Part shown: positions 56,053-64,000 of the stretch, piece after piece
Position numbering within the stretch: position 1 is the stretch's first letter
Layout: each line of letters starts with the position of its first letter
The notes under the pieces: model-generated
What the model was told of the DNA's origin: nothing
The model's input: only the letters and a program-made list of their open reading frames with translations
The model's database searches: none
Assembly: GCA_963920635.1 (NCBI GenBank)
Contig: OY987307.1
Span: forward strand, 17,747,735 to 17,811,734
Length of the DNA: 64,000 nt
Direction: 5' to 3'
Origin: Pseudeuparius sepicola
Lineage: Eukaryota; Arthropoda; Insecta; Coleoptera; Anthribidae
Program-made: the position numbers and the translations under genes

Positions 56053-56232
56053 CGTTGACTGACGTATTAATAAAGACTGCTCACGGCTGTCATGTTTGAC
56101 AGTTCTCTGGCTCACCATGCGCTTCCCGGAGACAAAATACAATGCAAAATACATTGTTGACCATAGGCGCCATCTGTTCTCCGGGACATGAAGCTATAGC
56201 CGTGAGAAGTCTTATTAATACGTCAGTCAACG
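56053..56232. mobile_element. Small MITE, family M1 copy 2
   Basis: CGTTGACTGACGTATTAATA faces TATTAATACGTCAGTCAACG. This copy is better preserved than the one at 1660-1829. Confidence 0.8.
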
Positions 56233-56643
56233 ATACTACCAGTGCATATAAAACAACCAGCAGTATAACTTACTCTTGAGAAATCATCCGCAAATTCAAT
56301 GACCTTGAGCCATATTGGTGGAATATAAATCAGAAAATCAATTCAGAAATTAGTATTATTAGTAAAGTATATATAGTGTGTGGTAAGCACAAGCAGCTTT
56401 TACTCCTTCCCGGGATTCTTTATTTATAGATACTAGCAAAAAGCACAATTTACGTAAAAGCACACTCCACGCCCCACGGCACTGTAATATCTCTCATACA
56501 GCCAAAAAAGAACTGCCCAATCGCCCCGACACTGCATCAATTTGACAGAATCTATTCCCACATGGCGGCTGCGCGAAAAGGTGCGCAGAATTTTCCCGCC
56601 ATGGGGAGTGAGACTGCTGGTTGTTTTATATGCTCTGATAGTA
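56233..56643. repeat. Short inverted repeats around a 350 bp spacer
   Basis: CATATAAAACAACCAGCAGT (about 56243) and CTGCTGGTTGTTTTATATG (about 56613) are inverted. The sequence between is not self-complementary. Confidence 0.6.
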
Positions 56644-56750
56644 CTGTAATATGGTTACAAAGCCCCACCCAGCTGATATAGTCGTCTCGCCGAATAGCGA
56701 GGAGGTTGACAGTTCTTTTGACATTTGCCAAACTCCCTAGATTGTCTGGA

Positions 56751-56917
56751 ATGGCAGAAAAAATCAGCGACGTATTAGGACGTATTATGTAAGCTGAATT
56801 TTTGAAGTTTACCTATCTATTTTTGTATGTTCTCTGTCTAGACGCGCAGACAAATAACTTTGGAAGAAGTAGCAATACATTTCTGCGTCTGCGTTGTGGG
56901 TCTTGGGGTGTATTTAG
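56751..56917 (+). CDS. Possible 5' exons of a small host gene, unidentified
   Basis: ATG at 56751 opens MAEKISD. A 76 bp exon candidate at 56842-56917 has a good acceptor (TTTTTGTATGTTCTCTGTCTAG) and a good donor (TATTTAG/GTAAGC), and is open as RRQITLEEVAIHFCVCVVGL, a partly hydrophobic segment. Joining the two in frame requires the weaker donor GAC/GTATTA at 56771. The stronger GTAAGC donor at 56789 would put the second exon out of frame. I do not recognise the protein. It could also be chance splice-like sequence. Confidence 0.3.
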
Positions 56918-57396
56918 GTAAGCAAAAATTTTTTGACAAAGAATGAAATGTGCCAATGTGCCAATAGGGTACTTGACGAAATTTTACAAACTTGATAAAA
57001 CGATTCCTGGACACTTGCCTAAGAACCTACGATTATTTCTAAAAATAATATTTACGTAATTAGCAAATTTTTAGTCTTTTTTCGAAATCTGGGCGGGAAA
57101 GCACTTGACGCCTTCATAAAATAGCCCTCAAGTAAACAGTTTTTTGGATTCTACGTAAAAAAGTGCGTATAAAGCGTTTTCAACGAAATATATAGGTTTA
57201 AAAACAAATGAGCTATGATAATTGCAAAAATTTCAAAAACGCCCTGTATCTCCTAAAGTATTGGAGATATCAGAGATCTGTTTTGAGGTTCGTAAATATC
57301 TCAAAAAATTAACTCATGAACACCTACCTTGTTTTTTTTCTATCTATACAAATAACGCAGATACCCCATAAAACCATCGAAAATGACTCAGTCTGT
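56918..57396. other. AT-rich stretch, no gene seen
   Basis: Would be intron if the preceding exon is real. Contains a single CGCCCTGTATCTCC MITE-like piece near 57240. Confidence 0.35.
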
Positions 57397-58170
57397 ACAG
57401 TTTTAGAGCAATTAAAAATAATGTCAAGCACTTACCCTATTCTGTAGTCCCATTATTCAGCAAGACGAGTAATTATAAGCAACTCAAGGAGCTGACTTAT
57501 ATTTTCATAAGGATTTACTGATTTTTGTAAGCAAAAGGTCGGAATTTCTTATACTTACTTACTTAAGGTTTTTCTCTTTATCTTTTTATCTGTTATATAA
57601 TGTTATAGGTGCGCCCAATTTGAAGTTGATATACCCTTCTAGGAGTACTAACTTTCTTCTGAAATACGAATGACCCCTATTGAAAAACATGTAGAAAGGA
57701 GTGGTTGTTTTTTTTTGCGAAAACGAGCCATCCAAACCTCCAAGCGAAGGGTTGAAGGGCGCGCGTGATGGGACTGGTAGGAGCTCCCCCGTTTTTTTTT
57801 TTTTGGTGAGGCGCACATCGTGCGCTTTTTTGTCTTATAAATTACCAGTCCACGTGCGCCGCACGGCAATTTTCATGATTTATGCGTGCGGGCGTGGTGC
57901 CGAGCCCTCGGCTCCCTGAAATCCGTCACGTTGGTCGGCGAGTTTGCCGTTATGGATTTTTAAGCAGTGCTGCGAGGTAAACCTGCCCGCCAGGTTTAGG
58001 CCCTTTCGTGAGTGCGCCCGAATGCTTCTTAATTGGAGACGAGTTGGTTTCATTTCACAGATTAGTAAAGGTTTAATGTTTCCGTTGCGGACACGAATAT
58101 ACTTTTAGTCTGTGTTAAGTCTTCAATCTGTGCAATCTCCAATAATCTTCAAAGTTGGCTCAGATATATA
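57397..58170 (+). repeat. 0.78 kb direct repeat, copy 1
   Basis: From ACAGTTTTAGAGCAATTAAA to TTGGCTCAGA it is nearly identical to 58684-59470, offset about 1287 bp. The two copies flank about 510 bp of hAT-derived DNA. A third, diverged piece is at 54602-54870. The GC-rich part (57850-58030) and TTATAAATTACCAG upstream give it an LTR-like look, but the copies lack TG...CA ends and the spacer has no retroelement genes. Confidence 0.8.
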
Positions 58171-58264
58171 GTAGTTTACTGTGTAAGTCACTCCAAAGTG
58201 AGCAGGTGCTTTATGCACGGTATTTTTAAAAATCACTAAATCACACCCCATTTTATTATTTGTA

Positions 58265-58375
58265 TTGTTATTTTTTTTTAACATTAGCAACATTTCATCG
58301 CTGAGCCTGTTACGCCTTGGCGTTAAAATTTGTCCTCCTGTACTAAAGAGGCGCTCGACTGGCGCAGATGATGGT
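58265..58375 (-). pseudogene. hAT transposase C-terminal fragment
   Basis: Minus-strand frame [20 protein letters not shown] followed by [13 protein letters not shown] matches the conserved hAT C-terminal block ([22 protein letters not shown]). Only about 35 codons remain. Confidence 0.75.
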
Positions 58376-58527
58376 AAAACCGTGTTATATTTTTTGCCTC
58401 ATCGATTGCACAAAGCATGTAATCCTATTTGAATTATAATAAACCTAAAATTAATTTTTGCCCATAGGAACCATTTAAAAATTCAATATAGGTAGGTACG
58501 TGGCAAACCTTGGCATCGTGGCTAAAA

Positions 58528-58669
58528 AATTGTATCTAGTATCTAAGTATCTAGATACTTTCAAAAGGATCTAGATACTAAAGCAGATCCTGATTTTTGT
58601 AAGTATCTAGATATGTATCTAGATACATAAAAAGTATCTAGATACAGTATCTAGATGCATATATCACTG
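58528..58669. repeat. GTATCTAGATAC palindrome array
   Basis: The 12-mer palindrome GTATCTAGATAC and close variants occur about eight times in 140 bp, next to the hAT end at 58669. Comparable in layout to the CTTGACTTGA arrays at 16640-17325. Confidence 0.85.
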
Positions 58670-58683
58670 TAAACTGGGTCGAT

Positions 58684-59470
58684 ACAGTTTTAGAGCAATT
58701 AAAAATAATGTCAAGCACTTACCCTATTCTGTAGTCCCGTTATTCAGCAAGGCGAGTAATTATAAGCAACTCAAGGAGCTGACTTATATTTTCATAAGGA
58801 TTTACTGATTTTTGTAAGCAAAAGGTCGGAATTTCTTATACTTACTTACTTAAGGCTTTTCTCTTTATCTTTTTATCTGTTATATAGTGTTATAGGTGCG
58901 CCCAATTTGAAGTTGATATACCCTTCTAGGAGTACTAACTTTCTTCTGAAATCAAATTGACTATTCTGAAATACGAATGACCCTATTGAAATACATGTGG
59001 AAAGGAGTGGTTGTTTTTTTTTTTGCGAAAACGAGCCATCCAAACCTCCAAGCGAAGGGTTGAAGGGCGCGCGTGATGGGACTGGTAGGAGCTCCCCCGT
59101 TTTTTTTTGGTGAGGCGCACATCGTGCCCTTTTTGTATCTTATAAATTACCAGTCCACGTGCGCCGCACGGCAATTTTCATGATTTATGCGTGCGGGCGT
59201 GGAGCCGAGCCCTCGGCTCCCTGAAATCCGTCACGTTGGTCGGCGAGTCTGCCGTTATGGATTTTTAAGCAGTGCTGCGAGGTAAACCTGCCCGCCAGGT
59301 TTAGGCCCTTTCGTGAGTGCGCCCGAATGCTTCTTAATTGGAGACGAGTTGGTTTCATTTCACAGATTAGTAAAGGTTTAATGTTTCCGTTGCGGACACG
59401 AATATACTTTTATTCTGTGTTAAATCTTCAATCTGTGCAATCTCCAATAATCTTCAGAGTTGGCTCAGAG
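58684..59470 (+). repeat. 0.78 kb direct repeat, copy 2
   Basis: Matches 57397-58170 with few substitutions and a small insertion near 58952-58976. The open frame at 59327-59737 starts in this copy and runs into the next MITE, so it is not a gene. Confidence 0.8.
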
Positions 59471-59593
59471 ATTTCTCACCCAACCATAGCATTATTTTTT
59501 ATCAAAAGAATTGTAGGCAGCAACAGTACCTCTCACACAATTTTGGAAAAAAAGTCTAAAAAATCTGCTCTTTTCTATTCATTGTATAATATA

Positions 59594-60201
59594 CAGGGTG
59601 AGTTTTTTCGATGCCCACTATGGGGATCTCGGAAACTAGCAGAGCTAGAACAAAGGTTAAATGGGGAAAGAATTGCAGTTTTGAATGCTCAATCTAATGC
59701 CCCTTTTGGATTTTTAAAAAAGTTCATGGCTCACTAGATGTTTTGAAAAGAGTGAAGTTTGTAGTATGTCTAATTATAAAATAGAACGTAATTATGAAAA
59801 TATTCCATGGCTGACTATGTGAAAATTTAAAAAAAAATCAGAAAATTAGCCATAGCTCTTTTATTTTTTATAATAAAAAAACAAGTTTATGTCATATCTC
59901 AAAAATCACAAACAACATAAAAAAATTGGATTAGACTATCTTGTTAAGCCCAAAATTATCTAAAATTTTTGCCTCTATAGTTTTTCTGTATAATCAGAAA
60001 TAACGGAGCTACAGAGATCTGATGAAATAGCAAAAAATCACTTATTTCAAAATATCTAGTGAGCCATGAACTTTTTTAAAAATCCGAAAAGGGCATTAGA
60101 TTGAGCATTCAAAACTGCAATTCTTTCCCCATTTAACCTTTTGTTCTAGCTCTGCTAGTTTCCGCGATCCCCATAGTGGGCATGGAAAAAAACTCATCCT
60201 G
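59594..60201. mobile_element. Family E palindromic MITE, complete, 608 bp
   Basis: CAGGGTGAGTTTTTTCGATG (59594) faces CATGGAAAAAAACTCATCCTG (part of the right end, ending 60201), TA on both sides. Same family as 53176-54500, without transposase. Confidence 0.88.
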
Positions 60202-60544
60202 TATATTTCGTGTTACTCTCAGACAAATAATAAATATAGACTAACCTATAGGCTGCTTTGTAATCAGCCAACATAAAAAATGCCTACTCAAAACAAAAAC
60301 AACAAAGTTGACACTTAACTCATCATAATATAATGATGAGGTTGCGTTTCCTATGCAACAAATCGAACACTTTACTCTTCCCATCGTTCTTCAAACTACA
60401 CTAATTCACTAATTACTAACTTAAACAAAACAACAAAATCTCCTCAAAAAAAAACTAGAATAACGAAAAACTAAACACTCGAAACACATCAACGCAAACC
60501 GGTGAAATCACAACGAACTCTAAATCAGCTGTTGAGGCATAATC
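60202..60544. other. AT-rich spacer, nothing recognised
   Basis: No open frame, repeat or splice-like signal seen. Confidence 0.4.
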
Positions 60545-61335
60545 GTTTTCGAGTTATTAAGGATTTTCGGCGAAAAAAATGACCAACACAGGTGGGACGC
60601 ATCTTTTTTACGTGATTGGCCGGCATTTCCAGTCATCTAAAAGCCAAAGTCCGTAAACTGTCAGAAATTGCCCTTTTTCGCCGAGCTACAGCTAAGTTAT
60701 TTCGGCTCGGGGCTCTAGGGTCGGAATTTTTAAAGCTTCCCTCAAGTTTTCAGGTGAGGTGCAGATGTTTCCAGTGCGCCCCCGAAAAATTAAAAAATGT
60801 GAAAGAACACGCAATTTATAAGAGCGGTCCCTCTTTCATTACTGGAGGAAAGTACAAGACCCAATTATGAAATTTACCACCTCCTTCGATTTTTAGAACG
60901 GCACTTTTCGAATTTATCAAAAGACTTTTGCGAAAAAGTAGTAAATATGTTCGTGGGACGGGTTGAACCTATGATTACAAAATTAACCACAACTTCTTTA
61001 AATAACAATGATCGGGCCCATATTATCTGAGGCAACCTACTCGCTTCAAGTAAAGAAATATACTATCTACATTTTACATTTTACTATTTCTTTATTTTTC
61101 GGGTACACCAGAAGCATCTGCACCTCACCTGAAAACTTAAGGGAAGCTTTAAAAATTCCGACCCCAGCAGAGCCCCGATCCGAAATAACTTTTAGCTGTA
61201 GCTCTGCGAATTTCTGACAGTTTTCGGACTTTGGCTTTTAGGTGACGGGAAATGCCAACCAATCACGTAAAAAAGATGCGTCCCACCTGCGTTGGTCGTT
61301 TTTTTCGCGGAAAATTCTTAATATCTCGAAAACGG
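60545..61335. mobile_element. Foldback element F3, about 790 bp
   Basis: GGTGGGACGCATCTTTTTTA (about 60591) pairs with TAAAAAAGATGCGTCCCACC-like sequence near 61270. Arms of about 230 bp continue through AAAGCCAAAGTCCG and AGGTGAGGTGCAGATG. The spacer at about 60775-61105 is unpaired. Frames 60616-60870 and 61008-61217 lie in the arms. Confidence 0.8.
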
Positions 61336-61559
61336 GAAATAATTTACCTCAAAAAGTTTCGTTAAATATGTTGACCCGTTCTCCGGCCATGTCGCCGTAC
61401 CGTCAGATCTCCGAAAAAAGGCGTTTGAAAAAAGAATTTCCTGGGCATCAAACGGTATATCACAGGGTGTAACTGAACTGAAGGTCAAAAATGAAACCAC
61501 GTATTCTTGGAGTCAAAATAAGGTCACTTCTTCATATATTTTTTTCTCCTACGGGCCAT
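61336..61559. other. Spacer with one MITE-like end
   Basis: CACAGGGTGTAACTGAACTG at about 61463 is a left-type terminus that may begin the family D piece that follows. Its true partner is uncertain. Confidence 0.4.
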
Positions 61560-61830
61560 AGTTTTTTTTTAATAGAGTGTAGAAATTTAGAGAAAAATAC
61601 ACATATTTCTTAGAATCTCTAGAAGTATACGAGATATTTTCTTCAAACTTGGCGTGTCACATGAGCAGATGAGCTGTCAAATTTAGGGTTAATATGAAGC
61701 TTCTGTGGCTCCCAGTTGCGGAGATACAGGGTGTTATTAAAATTAATTAGTTCAGAAAAATATGAATACCCTGTATAATCGCATTTTTAAATTAGTTTTG
61801 AGTGGTGAATAGAATGGTTAACAAAAAGTA
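61560..61830 (+). repeat. Family D terminal repeat, copy 2
   Basis: Inverted relative to 49480-49720 and well conserved, including CTTGGCGTGTCACATGAGCA and GTTGCGGAGATACAGGGTG. It extends to TTGAGTGGTGAATAGAATGG, which matches the complement of the sequence after the 49.4 kb transposase stop. Confidence 0.7.
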
Positions 61831-61949
61831 TCTCCTAGTATTTTTTCATATTCGCAGCCGTTTCTTAATTATTTTCAAAGAACTGCAACGCTCCAATGAA
61901 CAATAGTCACTTTAGGAATAAATTTAGCAATCTGTGGATGGCCTTATTT

Positions 61950-62683
61950 ATACTTTATTGAATATTTACCAAACTAGTTGAAAGAAAAAATGTGTTTGTT
62001 ACTTTAAATACAGTAACTTTTCCCAATAAAATTACCCATTTAAGGTTTTACTTTTCAAGAAACAGAGCGTAACATTAATTTTATCTTCCTTAAATGTTTT
62101 AGACCCTGTATCTTCAACAGTATAGCCTTAAATAAGTAAGATGATTGGAAAAAGTTACTTTATTTAGAGTAGTAAACACATTATTTCTACTTTAAGTTTT
62201 ACTTATGGAGCAAATTTTTTAGATAATTATTCAGAAATAGCCCGAAATAATAAAAAAAATCAAATTTGCCATGAAACCATGACACATATGAAAAAATGCT
62301 AAGAAAACGTTTCTGTTTACAATTAAAATTTGCATAACAAATTGAATACATTTTATTGCAATACCTACAAGGTGATTCTTTTTTTTTTTCTTTCTAAAAA
62401 CAATTGTACTAATTGCACATTTCCCCCGCCGTTGATCAAGGTGTTTGATATTAACAGGTTTTATGCTAACCCATGCCGTTATAATAATATGACTTAAATA
62501 TCTCAACTAATAGTTTGATAAATATTTGATAAAGTCCACACTTTTTTTTTCAACTTCAACACCTTGTAACTTTTTATAAGGCCTTAAAAAATATAGGTTA
62601 TTCAAGAAAGTGAAGTTATTTTTTTGTTTTCTATCACCTGTTGAAGTGTCCCAGAATAAAACTGAATCACCCTGTATAGATTA
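61950..62683 (+). mobile_element. Relative of the composite transposon's outer layer, deleted and interrupted
   Basis: 61950-61990 matches part of the left arm near 40330. 61995-62372 is family C copy 2. 62430-62683 matches the right arm at 43170-43414, ending with ACTGAATCACCCTG then TA. It lacks any transposase and its left terminus. Confidence 0.7.
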
Positions 62684-63076
62684 AAAATGACTTAGCCAAG
62701 TAATTTGAAAACGTTTGATACCTTTATTATTGAGGATATTATAAATTTTAGCTATTCTCTCTGTGAAAAATTGTAGGTACTCTCTTTTTAAGCTTACAAT
62801 TATTGAGTACTTATTAGGTGCAACTTATAAAACTTGCTGTAATGATCTATCTTTTATTTTATACTCCATAGGCGAACATTTTATCAATAGGAATACGTAT
62901 TAAACTATCCCTGTATCTCCGTTATGCCCTAGGCCAAAACCAAAAAAAGAAGTAAACTTTTGAATGACCCTATATAAATTCCGCTCACCAACTTACCAAC
63001 CATCACAAGATCTTGGTCCTGCGTTGAGGAATTATTTACGAGGGCGGGTGATTCTTGCACAGAGGAAGTTATTGTA
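62684..63076. other. AT-rich stretch with a piece shared with 23.9 kb
   Basis: 62899-63010 resembles 23885-24005 (TATTAAACTATCC to AAGATCT). The rest is unassigned. Confidence 0.45.
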
Positions 63077-63744
63077 CAGGGTGTCCCATTTTGGGTGTTT
63101 TTGGGTGTTTTTCTCAAAAATCTCGGTTATTATTAAAGCTAGAGGGTTGCGGTTTTCACGTCACTGTACTAATTTTTTGAGGGGAATTTGGTGGACCAAT
63201 CAGATTTTAGATAAGTTTTTTAGTTTCCGCGCATTGGAGCAGGACTGAAATTTTCGATTTTTTGGAAACCTCTCTCCTGGCTACAACTTATATATATCGA
63301 CAAATTTAATCAACTATTTTTATAGATTTTTTGGCGTAGAATCGAATGGAATTAGTTTTTTGGTAGCATTAATAGTTTTTGAGATATGAACTATGGTTTC
63401 CATTTAAAAAAAAATATATAACTTTGGTTCATATCTCAAAAACTATTAACGCTACCAAAGACCTAATTATTCCATTCGATTCTACGCCAAAAAATCTATA
63501 AAAATAGTTGATTAAATTTGTCGATATATATAAGTTGTAGCCAGGAGAGAGGTTTCCAAAAAATCGAAAATTTCAGTCCTGCGCCAATGCGCGGAAACTA
63601 TAAAACTTATCTAAAATCTGATTGGTCCACCAAATTCCCCTCAAAAAATTAGTACAGTGACGTGAAAACCGCAACCCTCTAGCTTTAATAATAACCGAGA
63701 TTTTTGAGAAAAACACCCAAAAACACCCAAAATGGGACACCCTG
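63077..63744. mobile_element. Near-perfect palindromic MITE, 668 bp
   Basis: CAGGGTGTCCCATTTTGGGT (63077) faces its reverse complement ending at 63744, TA on both sides. The two arms look almost identical over their whole length. The flanks are also inverted for about 14 bp more (GCACAGAGGAAGTT and AACTTCCTCTGTGC). Confidence 0.9.
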
Positions 63745-64000
63745 TACAAGAACTTCCTCTGTGCTTCCTACTTGACTTGTTAGCATAATATAGTGTTGTT
63801 AGACCATATTTAGCATAAAAGCTAACAATGAGGAAATCCACCGTCCTTGCTTGATACTTAATACAAGGTTCTAATCGGATCTTCTCTCTGGCATCAGTGA
63901 CAACGGCAACATTTATGTATGCGAAAGAGTGGCAGCGTGCGCAAAAACAACGCTCACTAATTAGAGCAAACGGACGACGCGCCCAACATTCGGCGGCCAG
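63745..64000. other. Window end, no gene seen
   Basis: The last 150 bp becomes GC-richer, but no frame with support was found before the window stops. Confidence 0.35.

Larger units (their letters stand above)
58171..58683 (-). mobile_element. hAT remnant between the direct repeats
   Basis: Holds a hAT dimerisation-domain fragment on the minus strand, a dense GTATCTAGATAC array and, at 58669, a hAT-like end (CAGTGATATATGCATC when read on the minus strand). The left end was not found. Confidence 0.6.

Noticed and set aside
57397..59470. Confident call of an LTR retrotransposon
   Set aside because: No TG/CA ends, primer-binding site, polypurine tract or retroelement protein. The interior is hAT.

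Overview
The window reads as nuclear DNA of an insect. It is AT-rich (by eye about one third GC), almost free of long open frames, and built from layer upon layer of DNA transposons. The transposase types (DUF4817-type mariner relatives, Tc1, several hAT families, a FLYWCH/MULE element), the many TA-flanked palindromic MITEs starting CAGGGTG, and the isolated GC-rich first exon with splice signals fit an arthropod, perhaps a hemipteran. Nothing here fixes the order or species. No rRNA, tRNA, bacterial gene, virus or CRISPR array was seen.

Layout. 0-7.5 kb: the inner part of one G-tract hAT, repeat families A and B, two foldback elements, then a 4.7 kb hAT (2788-7465, perfect 8 bp target duplication) holding a palindromic MITE and a coding-like island. 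7.5-15.8 kb: mostly unassigned AT-rich DNA, one TA-flanked 1.5 kb element, a second copy of the palindromic MITE and a 122 bp minisatellite. 15.9-19.9 kb: a three-level nest of palindromic element, hAT and MULE, each with its own target duplication. 21.8-24.8 kb: another hAT. 24.9-28.7 kb: a 625 bp tandem satellite interrupted by a 1.2 kb insertion that itself carries a MITE. 29-30.3 kb: a hAT with a nested MITE. 31.5-43.5 kb: a foldback element and three DUF4817-type DDE transposons. One looks intact (32820-34748), one is internally deleted (35532-37133), and one is a composite with about 1.09 kb inverted arms around an intact transposase (40052-43548). 44-46.2 kb: a tandem repeat of about 550 bp with a hAT MITE inside. 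46.4-46.64 kb, minus strand: the clearest host coding exon, encoding a signal peptide plus a somatomedin-B domain. 46.9-49.1 kb: a hAT about 300 bp upstream of that start codon, containing a TATA box with heat-shock-like sites. 49.7-52.8 kb: a dead Tc1 element split by a 1.29 kb hAT. 52.8-64 kb: more MITEs, foldbacks, a duplicated 0.78 kb segment and transposase remnants.

Host genes are sparse. Besides the somatomedin-B exon there are weaker exon candidates at 38.1-38.3 kb (minus), 56.75-56.92 kb, 10.96-11.15 kb and 3.34-3.51 kb (plus). A decaying reading frame becomes continuous across the empty site of the intact transposon at 32.8/34.75 kb. The main interest lies in transposon architecture: precise nests with readable target duplications, the composite transposon whose left arm carries an inverted piece of its own transposase gene, and the heat-shock-like promoter inside a hAT next to a host gene.
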